NCBI GenBank assembly: GCA_038380795.1
Contig: CM076277.1
Coordinates: forward strand, 5,733,501 to 5,797,500
Source of the DNA: Pyrocephalus nanus
Taxonomy: Eukaryota; Chordata; Aves; Passeriformes; Tyrannidae
DNA: 64,000 nt
Direction: 5' to 3'
Within the stretch, counting starts at the first letter, position 1. Each line of letters starts with the position of its first letter. Under the pieces are notes generated by a model. It was not told the origin of the DNA. It made no database searches and worked only from the letters and a program-made list of their open reading frames with translations. A program made the position numbers and the translations under genes. Positions 1 through 13,545 of this stretch are shown here, one piece after another.

Positions 1-703
1 GCGGTGCCGCCGCGCAGCGCCCCGGCCGGGCTGCGGTGGATCGGGGGGGCCCGAGTGTCCCCCGCGGGCACGGCCGGGGGCACCGGGGCTGGGGGCACCC
101 CCGCACCGCGCACCCCGCGGGGCTTGCTTAGGGACCCCCGGGCTGCAGCCGCCGCGGGCAGGCGGTGCGCGGCACGGGGGTGTCTCCCCGGTGCGGTGCG
201 AGGCTCCGGGGGTGGTTTCCCCGCCTTTGTCTGCGGAGCGGTGTCGGTAACTGTAGCCCGGGGCAGGGGCGGGTGAGGCAGCGCCGCTCCATCCCGCGGC
301 TGCGGCTCGGGATGGCAGCGGCGAATCCCGCCTTTTCCCGCGGGCACGGACCCCTCGGCTGCTCCCATTCATCGCACTCGGCCCCGCTCGGCGCCCGCTC
401 CGCCGGTGGGGCCGTGCAGCCGCACCCCAGGATGCCGGCCCGGCTGGCGCTGCCGCTGCCCCGGGACGCGGCCGTGCGGGGAAGGGAGGCGGCGGGGCGG
501 GAGCAGAGCCCGGTGCGGTGCCCGCAGCCGCCGGGGCTCCTCAACATGTGTGCGGCGGGGAGGGGCCGCCGCCAGCCCCGCAGCCGGCGCGGCGGGCAGG
601 GCGCGGGATGCCCGCGGGAGGAGGAGGAGGGAGGCAGGGAGGGGGCGGGCGAGCGGGCGCTGCCCCCGCCCGGGTCGCCCCGCGGACCCGCGCTCGCACC
701 TAC

Positions 704-1000
704 CTGAGCGGGCTGTCCTCGCAGCGAGGGCGGGCTGGGGGGGGGGGGCGCCGGACCCTCCCCGGCGCCGCCCGGTCCCGGGGCGGGCGGGCGGAGCGGA
801 GCCGGCGGCGGCGCGGGGGAGACAAAGGGGGGGATGTCGGGGGGGGGCAGTGTGCGGGGCGGGCGGTGCGGGGCGGCCCCGGGGGCGGGCGCGGCGGGCA
901 CTGGTCCGGGGTGCGGGGCGGGGGCGCGGGCGGCGGGCGGGGGCAGCGCCCGGGCCCCTCAGACAATACAGCCGGGTCCCGCTGCCCACAGCTGCCCGGG
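704..1000 (-). other. ADNP: Putative non-coding first exon of ADNP
   Basis: On the minus strand a consensus 5' splice site CTCAG|GTAGGT lies with the last exon base at 704 and the intron starting at 703. It sits inside the CpG island, just downstream (minus sense) of the YY1 and ETS motifs near 1000-1030. ADNP in vertebrates begins with non-coding 5' exons in a CpG island, and its coding exons would lie left of this window. The transcription start is not defined by sequence, so the upper boundary is a guess. Another first exon elsewhere in the island is possible. Confidence 0.45.
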
Positions 1001-1379
1001 CCAAGATGGCGGCCGAGAAAGAGCGGAAGTGACGCCAGCCCCTCATTAGCATACGGGACTCATTGTCCGGCGGGAGGGGAGGGGGCCGCGCCCCGGGGGG
1101 GGCAGGGGAGCCCCGGGGGTCCCGGCGGGTCCGGCCTCGCCGCGCCCGGGCCACCGGGCGCTGACGCGGCCCCGCCGCGGGGGGGCCCCCGCGGGGAGCG
1201 TCGGGGCGGCCATGGCAGCGGCGGCGGCGGCGGCGGCGGGATCTACCCCGGCCCCGCTAGGAGGCGCCGCGCCCTGCGGCTGGTCCGGCGCGGGGATCCC
1301 TCCGCCGCGCCCCCGGCCGGGACTACTTCCCGTCCTGAGGGGCCGCCGCCGCCGGGGCGGGGGCGCGAGCGGCGCGGGG

Positions 1380-1415
1380 CACGTGACCGCGGGGGGGGGC
1401 GCGCACGTGACCGCG
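1380..1415. promoter_or_regulatory. Tandem CACGTGACCGCG E-box pair
   Basis: The twelve-base element CACGTGACCGCG occurs at 1380-1391 and again at 1404-1415, spaced 24 bp start to start and separated by a G run. CACGTGAC is the core bound by USF, MITF/TFE-family and related bHLH-ZIP factors. The duplication with identical flanks suggests a functional pair or a local tandem duplication. Confidence 0.5.
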
Positions 1416-1520
1416 GGGCGGCCCCGGGAGCGCGCGCGGGCCTCGTGCGGCGGCGGCGCCTCCGGGAGCGCGCACGGCCCGCCCCCGCCCCGGGCACGGA
1501 GGTGACGGGACCGGCACATC

Positions 1521-1887
1521 CCTGAGGGAGCTGGGGCTGTTCGGCCTCGAGGGGAGACTCCGAGACGGATCCCCATCCCTGTCTGTCAGTGCCCGCAGGG
1601 AGGGGCACAGCATGGACCAGGCTCTGCTCGGGGGACCCAGCAATGGGACACGAGGAATGGGCAGGAACTGATGCCCAGGAAGGTCCACCTGGACATGAGG
1701 AAGAACTTCTTTGCTAGGCAGTGATACAGCACTGAACAGAAACCAGAGAGAGTATGAAGTCTCCTCCCTGGGGATGTTCCAGACCCATCTGGACACAATC
1801 CGGTGCCATGTGCTCTGGGATGGCCCTGCTGGAGTGGGAGGTGGGACCGGGTGACTCACTCTGGGCCCTTCCAGCCTGACCCATCAT
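1521..1887 (+). mobile_element. CR1 LINE 3'-end fragment, plus strand
   Basis: The segment runs through the characteristic CR1 3' region: GAGCTGGGGCTGTTC, then the section resembling AACTGATGCCCAGGAAGGTC, then GGACATGAGGAAGAACTTCTT, and ends near the variant of 'CCCTTCCAGCCTGA'. It is 5'-truncated, as usual for CR1, and its open frames are stop-interrupted. It directly abuts the right edge of the ADNP CpG island, so it marks the island boundary. Confidence 0.85.
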
Positions 1888-4800
1888 GGGAGGGCCGGGG
1901 CTGGACCCAGGGAGGCCCCAGGCTGGGCTCAGTCCAGGGAGGGAAGGAGGTGTCAGGTGAGTGGCACCCATTGCCAAATGTGCCTGGAGTGTGATGGGAT
2001 TGGTCAGGGAATCTGGAGAGGCGTCAGAGTCTGTGTCATTTATACACTGCCACTCTCAGAAATCCAAATTCTCTGGTTAACCCAAATTTTGGGTTAATGT
2101 CCTGAAGCCAAGGCAGCACCCTCAAGGCGTGTGTGATGTTCCTATGAGCCCTGTGCACATGTGCTCACACACAGCTGTGCAGAGACACTGGACTTCACTT
2201 TTTGGAGCAGGAACATCTGGATCAGGACAAGACCCCACATGAAGCTCTTCCTTGTAGATCAGGACACGTATGCTCAAGACCTCTTCAACAATGTGAGTTC
2301 TACAGCACAAAAAAACCTTCAGAGGTGAAAGGGAACGATGGTTTTTGCTGCCTCAGAAAGACACAAGCACTTGGAGGATGAAGTAAAGTGTAATTCCTTC
2401 CATCCTCAGCTTTCAAACCCTTTCTGGTTTAGTGACGCACTCCAGCTTAGCCTTATAATGCTAGAAAGGAAAGTCCACGTGTATGAAGCATTGCCTGAAG
2501 TGCAGAAGCAGAGAAAACTTATCACCAATTACTGAGACCTCATATAACTCAAGGATCTCCTGCGTTTTCAAGTGACTGATGTCCTGGCAGTGTGTACATC
2601 ACAATTCACTTAAATAGCTTTCATGGAGAATTTAGTGACATGTTATTGTGTCTGGGAGGCTGCTTTGACACTTCCTCGTTCAGTGGGATGTAGAAACCCA
2701 CTACTTGTCACTGCAAGTGACACCAGGGTTTCACTCTGTGCTTCCATGGCATCCTCTCATCAGTGGACATGAGAGTCAGTAAAGTCACTGAAGGAGTCTT
2801 TGTTCGACATGGAAATGCAAATAAAAAACCGGAAATACACAAAACTTACCTGCAAAACCAAAGCTGGTGCTTTGGCATAACAAGGGCTCCTGGAACTGAG
2901 GTGCTTCCAAAGTCCCTCTGCCACACGTGTGAAATACTTCTCGAGTAAGGAAAGCAAAGAAAGCTGGTTTGGTTTTTCTGTAACAACATCATTTTGCCTT
3001 CCAAGAGCAGGTACTTTTGCTTTGATGGCACAAAACAAAAATGTTGGAAAACATTTCTGAAACGTTAAGTCAGGACTTGACGTTCATAAGAATGTTCAGA
3101 AACTCTCAACTTTGTGGCTGCTTGAGGCAGTTTGCTCCTGCCTAAAACACACAGCCCCAAACTTGAGCACCTTCCTGTTTCAACACTTACTTATGCTTTA
3201 CCAGTGGCCACTCTGGAGCCATCACTTAATACAAAGAAAATACAACTCCAGAAAAACAACCCACAGACCTTCTAATCTGAGGGTGGAATTTGAGAAAACA
3301 GAAGTGTCTGAAGTTTGGAGGAACTGAGTGTAGAGGAATATGATAATCCAATTGGAAGTAGAAATTATATTTGATACATATTTAAGGGAATGAACACAAC
3401 AGGAAGATCTGTGCAAAGGATAGAACAGCACAAGCACAATCAATCAGAGTCCAGGCGGGAGAACTTTCTCTCTTTTTCTCCTGTGTGTGCAGAGTGAGGA
3501 GAACAAAATGAAGCAAAAGTTGATAGTAATAGTTTTAATATACTTTTTATACCACAGAAGTGGGTATTGTTTCTCAAACTAGAAAAATCAGTAAAATCAC
3601 TGCATTGTAGGAGACTAAACACTTCACAGCAGAGGGGAGGCAATTAGCACTCCCAAGCTGAATAGGTTTAATTGCACGTGTGGTGCTGATTCAGGTCAAA
3701 ATTGTGCCCAGATTCGTCATTGTTCTAGTTTAGGAGTCCTATTATGCTTGTTTTTTATTCAAATCCTAAATAATTAAGACAACTCTTGATGGTTTATACG
3801 TAATTAATTATATAATAAGTACAAGTAAGTTAATCAGCATTAAGATCACAGGTCTCAGGTGATCTTTAAGACCCACTAAGCCACCCACCTTCTGAGCTGT
3901 GGCACTTCATCATCTGTCAGCATTCTCCAGCCTTCTTCCGTGAAGTTGGCTTTGGGAAGAGTTGTAAGGAAGGAACCAAATTTAGTCTGTATCAGGATAA
4001 AAGTGGGGAAGAACAATTCCTTGACACAGAGTACCCTCCCTTTCTCCTTGTTTTTCCAAAGGATACTCATATTGAGCCTGTCTGTGATTAGAGATGCTTA
4101 GAATAGATTTGCTAAGTTGGTTGGGATAAAGTGAAAGTCCTTTAGTCAGACCAGCAGGAAATTTATCTGTCATAAGTAACAATTTCTCTTGGAAGCCGGT
4201 CAGTCAAGTGTCCTCTCATTTGGGGGTGATGCCATGACAAGCTACACTTCTGTGGATATGGATATCTTACCTGTTGTCAGTGCTTTCAGTCAACATCTTT
4301 CCTGTTCTGGAGCAAAACCACAAGTATCCTTTAGTGCTCAGATCTTGCCCGTCCTGAGAGCACAGCGTTTTAGGAGCTGTGTTAGAGAACCACCCTCAGT
4401 TTCCCAGGAAACAAGTTCTCAGCTGTGGTTTTGTCTGGGTTCTCCTGCTGGGGTGTGACATGTTTGCAAAAAGTCAGAACAGGAAAGAAGTTTGTGAGCC
4501 AAACACAGGGTGGTTAAGGTGGTGTTTGTTTATGATGATGCACCATTGGTACTAGTTTCTGTTGTGCACTCAGTGCAACCACCCCTGCAGGGATAACACT
4601 CCATTTTATGCTCTTTGCCCTCTACTGCTTTGTTGCAATCCCTCCCTCGGGCTGAGTTTTCAGACCTAATTTTGGATTAAAAGTTGCAATGTGGTCTTCT
4701 CTCTGCAGTGTCAGTGTATTTCCCCCTGAACAGTAACAATCACGGTCAGTAAGGAAGTTACAAATTGCCAAAATGTCTGGAGAAATAAGGTAAAATTTGG

Positions 4801-6092
4801 CAGGAGCAGAGGAAGAGATGATGCTCATAAAGTTCCTGTGCTTTGCCAGTTTACTCATGTCTTCTGCAGCATGGAGGTGATGTCATGAACAGTGAAAAGG
4901 TTGGTAAGGATTCCTCTCCTGTGCACATCCCCTGTTCCTGCTGGTCCCAGTATTACCATTTGCCTGCAGCTCTGGAATGCCAGCCCTGAAATCTGTCGCT
5001 GAAGTTACCCATGTACTGAACCGAGCAGGCAATCTGTCATTTCAGTCCTTTGTGCCAAGATTTCAATCCATGCTTATACTTGGAATCCTGATAGACCCTT
5101 AAGTAAATATTATTGATTAGTCATCATTATTTTTTACTGTTGATATGCAGAAGGTTGTGGAACCTTGTGGTTGGATTTCTACGCAGTCCACTGGAAAATA
5201 TGTTTGATTATCGTGTTTGTGTTGGCAGCTGGGTACGTCTTTATTGCAGGCTCAGATTAGAGCCTCATAAAGATTGCACACAGAACCCAAACCAAAACAG
5301 AAGCTGGCTCCCTCCAACCTCAGACCAGACAAACCCTCACCCAAACAGGCAGGGATCTTGCTTTGCTCCTGGTTTCACATCCTCGTGGGCACGTTAACCT
5401 TGGGTGTCTGAAGTGGTTTTGTCCCAGCTCTGGTCTGGGTCAGAGGGATTGAACTGCTTGGCCTTGTGAATCACAGACCTAAATCTGCTCAGGGGAAACT
5501 GAAATGTGAGTTACCTTCTTCCCCCCTTCATTAAACATGCCCGACCAAATATATCCCTGCCATGCACTGATTTGAGCCAGGAAGCAATTAAAGCTCCTGT
5601 TCTTGCCAAATGATTGAGTGCTTGCAGACACAGATTCCTAAGAAAGTATAATAGAGAAAGTGCATTAGCAAAGTATTTGTGCCTTCATAGGAAATGAATA
5701 TGGATGTAATTAAGAAAAGCTGATTTATGTAGAACTGTAAAACCAGGGACATGAAATGAAAAATTCTCTGTAAATGTCAAGTCAGTGTTTCGTGGTGGCC
5801 AAAACAAGGCAAGTAGAGAATTGCAATGGTATTAAGAAAGGAACTGAGAATTAAAATGCCACTTTATAAATCCCTAGTACATGAATATTTAAGACATATT
5901 TAAGTTCTAAGCACCTGAGCTCTAAAATCATAGAACTGCTGTTCTACTACAGTCTGCTACTAACACTTGGAGAATGGCAAGTGTAATGTGGCTTCTCTGG
6001 GGACATGGAAAAGACAAAACTGAGTATGATGAGAGGGTAAGCAGGGTCTCTAAAATAATAGGAGAGGGAAGATGGGAACGAGAAATAGGGAA
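1888..6092. other. Intergenic region, ADNP promoter to DPM1 3' side
   Basis: No exon with recognisable coding content, splice frame or RNA gene is seen on either strand. The short open frames are of random length. Composition is AT-rich. A block at about 3640-3870 is rich in homeobox-type TAATTA cores and is listed as a possible conserved element among the findings. Confidence 0.6.
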
Positions 6093-6573
6093 CATAGAAT
6101 CATGAAATGGGTTGGGTTGGAAGCAACCTTAAAATTCATTTAATCCCACGCCCTGCCATGGGCAGGGACACCTTCCACTAGCTCAGGTTGCAACAAGCCC
6201 CATCCCAACCTGGCCTTGGACACTTCCAGGGATGGGGCAGCCACAGCTTCTCTGGGCACCCTGTGCCAGGGCCTCACCCCTGTCACAGGAATTCCTTCCC
6301 AATATTCATCTAACCCTGCCCTTTGGCAGTGGGAAGGCATTCCCCCTTGTCCTATCCCTCCATCCCTTGTCCCAAATCTTTCTTCAGCTCTCCTGGAGCC
6401 CCTTTAGGCACTGGAAGGGGCTCTCAGGTCTCTCAGAGCCTTCTCTTCCCCAGGTGACCCCCCCAGCTCTCCCAGCCTGGCTCCAGAGCAGGGGGGCTCC
6501 CGCCCTGGAGCATCTCCGTGGCCTCCTCTGGACTCGCTCCAGCAGCTCCATGTCCTCCTGCTGCTGTTCCCCA
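6093..6573 (-). mobile_element. CR1 LINE fragment, minus strand
   Basis: It begins with the CR1 tail in reverse (CATAGAATCATGAAATGGGTT, then GGTTGGAAGCAACC). It continues through CTTGGACACTTCCAGGGATG, GGGCAGCCACAGCTTCTCTG and TTCAGCTCTCCTGGAGCCCC, up to the region resembling CTGGACTCGCTCCAGCAGCT. It is one of the longest CR1 copies in the window. No intact reverse transcriptase frame is present. Confidence 0.9.
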
Positions 6574-7697
6574 ATTTGCATTCTAGCAAATGATCAGCAT
6601 TATGTTAATTTAAATAAACATCCAAACCCTCACTATTTAGTCATCAAAAACTTTGTACCTGTTTTCAACTTAAAATATTGGGGGTTGCCATGAAATCTCC
6701 AAATGAAACATAAATAGATGAAACCTCTCATTGGAGATTCAGTGGCCCTGTGGACCCAGAGACATCTCTCTGCACATGTTATTAGATCTGATTAGTCTGC
6801 ACCAAATGAAATTATATATATTTGGAAAAATTACAGGCAAATGTCACCAAATATTCGGTTCAGTCACTGTGATCCAGTTACATGAAAATTCAAAAACTTA
6901 CAGCTATATTTTTTATTATTTATTATTTTTAGGCAAATGAAATATGAAACATTTGCTCTGAATAGTCAGAAAAGGAGAAACTGTATCTGTACAACTCTAC
7001 TAAAGTACACAAAAAGAGCTCTAAAGCAGCCCACTAGGAAATAACCTTTAAAGTATTACTTAATTATTTTTATCAACGTGATAAAAGACTATCTGAAATA
7101 TGAATTTATCATTTATCTACAGACTTTCTGAAGTTCTTTTTCAAATAGTAACAACTGTATCTGGTGTAAAGGAACGCAGATAAGCACAAGCCAGATAGGC
7201 AGCATTTTCAATACATTTGTTGATTCTCCTCTCCTAACCATTAATTTTCTGATACAGGTACCCAAAAAAAGGACATAATTTTTGATATATATAAAGTCAT
7301 TATCAGAATAATTTCACCCTCCTCCCCAGTGCACATTTGATTGCAAGGGCTTTGGAATTTCTGAGTTCTGGCTCTATCAAACCATGAAACAAAAACTAGT
7401 ATTGCTGTTTGTGTTTTCTTCCACAGGATCTGGAGCAAATACAGACTTTACATTGCAAATTGTTATTTGACATAAGACAAAAAAACCCTCAAATATCTTT
7501 ACTGAGATGAACTGGGTCTCCTGTTACCCTGAACTTTGTGTTCTCAGATCTGCAGAAACATGGAACTGCTTTAAGACACATGTGCTGAGGAAAGAAAGGA
7601 CACTAATTTAAAGGACATTCATTTAAATGAATATCTACAAACCACAGAACAAAGAAAAGAAATTCTGTTTGGGTTTTTTTTATGTCCTTAACTTGTC
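6574..7697. other. AT-rich intergenic spacer before DPM1 3' end
   Basis: The sequence is AT-rich and contains no supported gene. It lies beyond the expected polyadenylation region of DPM1. No recognisable repeat was identified apart from short A/T runs. Confidence 0.5.
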
Positions 7698-7880
7698 TTT
7701 ATTTCAAAATCATCTTGATTCATTTCCAAATGCAAAAGATCACTGATCTTTGTGTTCTTTATTATGACTTCATTGTTTTTACAAAAATAGAAAATCATTA
7801 GCCTTTATTAGTTTTTAGTTTAACATACAGTTCATTTCTTTTGGAAGGAGCATTCTGGGAGACAGTGGATTCAGTTTATT
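7698..7880 (-). terminator. DPM1: Candidate DPM1 polyadenylation signals
   Basis: Four minus-strand AATAAA hexamers (TTTATT on the plus strand) lie at 7698-7703, 7758-7763, 7804-7809 and 7875-7880, which is 140-320 nt downstream of the DPM1 stop. Any of these could end the transcript. The sequence alone does not show which is used. Confidence 0.45.
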
Positions 7881-8019
7881 GTTGGTGGTTTGTTTAATCT
7901 GTAGTTGATAGCAGGTCTTGTGGTCACCACACAGACTGTCAAGCTTCTGCTGTTATATATTAAAAACTACACAGACGTCAGAAAATATTTGACTAAGAAA
8001 GTGAATTCAGGACAAACTA

Positions 8020-11895
<3,876 letters not shown>

Positions 11896-11973
11896 GTCGG
11901 CAGTGACGCGGCCCGGCGGAAGCGCCGCAGGGCCAGGCGGGGCGGGGCGGGAGGAGGAGGCAGCGGCGCGGCC
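11896..11973. promoter_or_regulatory. 78-bp bidirectional promoter DPM1/MOCS3
   Basis: The two start codons lie head to head with only 78 bp between them, so both 5' UTRs must be very short unless transcription starts inside the neighbour. The interval holds an ATF-like TGACGCG at 11904-11910, an ETS-like GGCGGAAGCG at 11915-11924, and overlapping GC boxes (GGCGGGGCGGGGCGGG) near 11938-11952. No TATA box is seen. Both start codons sit in ATGGCGGC, the core of the TISU/YY1 element (DPM1: CGACATGGCGGC; MOCS3: GGCCATGGCGGC). Confidence 0.85.
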
Positions 11974-13545
11974 ATGGCGGCCGCGGGGGCGGCGAGGCTG
12001 CGGGCCGAGATCCGCCGGCGGGAGCGGGAGCTGCGCGGGCTGCGGGAGCGCCTGCAGGCTGAGCTGGCGCGGGGGGACACCGCCGAGCAGCAGCAGGACG
12101 AGGAGGAGGAGGAGGGGGATGGAGCCCGTGGGGCGCGGGAGCGGCCGGCGGCCGAGGAGGCACTGGGGGATGCCGAGGAGGAGCATGGAGACCGCGGGCT
12201 GCGGGACCTACTGGCGCGGGGGGACGCGGGCAGCGCCGAGGATGAGGAGGATGATGGTGGTGATGATGATGCTGAAGGGGCCGGCGCCTTCCCAGCTGAG
12301 CTGCCGCCGCTGCCGCCCCGCGCTGCGCTGAGCGCGGCCGAGATCGCGCGGTACAGCCGGCAGCTGGTGCTGCCCGAGCTCGGCGTGCGGGGCCAGCTGC
12401 GCCTGGCGCGGAGCTCCGTGCTCGTGGTGGGCTGCGGCGGGCTCGGCTGTCCCCTGGCGCAGTACCTGGCCGCGGCGGGCGTGGGCCGCCTGGGGCTGCT
12501 GGACCACGACGTGGTGGAGACCAGCAACCTGCAGCGGCAGGTGCTGCACGGGGAGGCGCGGCGGGGCCGGCCCAAGGCGGCCTCGGCGGCCGCGGCGCTG
12601 CGGCGGCTGAACTCGGCGGTGCAGTACGTGCCCTACTGCGGGGCGCTGAGCCCGCGCTCCGCGCTGCGCCTCGTGCGACAGTACGACATTGTCGCCGACT
12701 GCTCCGACAACGCGCCCACGCGGTACCTGGTGAACGACGCGTGTGTGCTGGCCGGGAAGCCGCTGGTGTCCGGCAGCGCCCTGCGCCTCGAAGGGCAGCT
12801 CGTCGTGTACAACTACGGCGGGGGGCCCTGCTACCGCTGCCTGTTCCCCGAGCCGCCCCCGCCCGCCACCGTGACCAGCTGCGCCGACGGGGGCGTGCTG
12901 GGGGTCGTGCCCGGCATCATCGGCTGCATCCAGGCCCTGGAAGTGATCAAGATCGCCTCGGGAATGGGCTCCTCCTTCAACCAGTTCATGCTCATGTTCG
13001 ACGCCCTCGAAGGGAGGTTCCGCAACATCAAGCTGAGACCGAAGAAACCAGACTGTGCCGTGTGCGGGGACAACCCCACCGTCACCTGCCTGCAGGACTA
13101 CGAGGCGTTCTGTGGTTCTTCTGCCACGGACAAGTGTAGGACTCTGCATCTGCTGCCCGGCGAGGACAGGATCTCGGTAGAGCAGTACAAGAAAGTGCTG
13201 GATGACAGGGTTCCTCATGTGCTGCTGGATGTCCGCCCGCAGGTGGAGGTGGATATCTGCCGCCTGGAACACGCCGTCCACATCCCGCTGAGCAAACTGG
13301 AAGAGAAGGATGAGGAACAGCTGGAGTATTTAGAAAAAAGAATTCGTGAAGAGAAGCAGAGAACTAATGACCAAGCATCTCTTCCTGTATATGTTGTTTG
13401 CAAATTGGGAAATGATTCCCAGAAGGCTGTAAAAATCCTGCAGGAGCTACCTGCCAAAGAATCTGGTTCTGTGTTAGCAAAGGATATTAAAGGGGGGCTC
13501 ATGGCTTGGGCCACTAAAATTGATCCAACATTCCCTCAGTATTAG
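11974..13545 (+). CDS. MOCS3: Adenylyltransferase and sulfurtransferase MOCS3 (Uba4), single exon
   Basis: This cytosolic E1-like enzyme adenylates and then sulfurates the C-termini of URM1 (for 2-thiolation of the wobble uridine of tRNAs) and MOCS2A (molybdopterin synthase small subunit). The 523-aa product has an N-terminal charged segment (about 1-115), an E1/ThiF nucleotide-binding fold with the VGCGGLG loop at about 152-158, zinc cysteine pairs C286/C289 (CYRC) and C361/C364 (CAVC), the adenylation-site cysteine C303 in SCADGGV, and a C-terminal rhodanese domain ([14 protein letters not shown]) with the persulfide cysteine C476 in [11 protein letters not shown]. It ends [12 protein letters not shown]. 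All key residues are present. It is longer than the human protein (460 aa) because of an acidic Glu/Asp-rich N-terminal expansion. The ATG at 11974 is the first in frame and has a good Kozak context. It is intronless, as in mammals. Confidence 0.98.
   Translation: MAAAGAARLRAEIRRRERELRGLRERLQAELARGDTAEQQQDEEEEEGDGARGARERPAAEEALGDAEEEHGDRGLRDLLARGDAGSAEDEEDDGGDDDAEGAGAFPAELPPLPPRAALSAAEIARYSRQLVLPELGVRGQLRLARSSVLVVGCGGLGCPLAQYLAAAGVGRLGLLDHDVVETSNLQRQVLHGEARRGRPKAASAAAALRRLNSAVQYVPYCGALSPRSALRLVRQYDIVADCSDNAPTRYLVNDACVLAGKPLVSGSALRLEGQLVVYNYGGGPCYRCLFPEPPPPATVTSCADGGVLGVVPGIIGCIQALEVIKIASGMGSSFNQFMLMFDALEGRFRNIKLRPKKPDCAVCGDNPTVTCLQDYEAFCGSSATDKCRTLHLLPGEDRISVEQYKKVLDDRVPHVLLDVRPQVEVDICRLEHAVHIPLSKLEEKDEEQLEYLEKRIREEKQRTNDQASLPVYVVCKLGNDSQKAVKILQELPAKESGSVLAKDIKGGLMAWATKIDPTFPQY

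Larger units (their letters stand above)
1..1520. promoter_or_regulatory. ADNP: CpG island, probable ADNP promoter
   Basis: The sequence is extremely GC- and CpG-rich with many G runs, for example around 728-750 and 840-850. It contains a perfect YY1/TISU-type motif CAAGATGGCGGC at 1002-1013, an ETS/GABPA-type site GCGGAAGTGA at 1023-1032, and two copies of CACGTGACCGCG at 1380-1391 and 1404-1415 (E-box, USF/TFE3 type). In vertebrates the gene beyond the 3' end of DPM1 is ADNP, on the same strand as DPM1, so its promoter is expected here. The long open frames on both strands are a by-product of GC richness. The gene assignment rests on synteny because no ADNP coding exon lies in the window. 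Confidence 0.7.

Noticed and set aside
128..1576. Multiple 170-335-codon frames on both strands in the left CpG island, including a poly-Ala start at 1212
   Set aside because: Same GC-richness effect. There is no conserved domain, and the region is better explained as the ADNP promoter.
11896..12186. Longer DPM1 N-terminus reading through MOCS3 antisense
   Set aside because: The frame is open by GC richness only. It would cross the shared promoter, and the ATG at 11895 leads directly into the conserved fold.
12208..13281. 357-codon minus-strand frame antisense to MOCS3
   Set aside because: It is a shadow of the real GC-rich MOCS3 frame. The plus-strand product has all catalytic residues of MOCS3.
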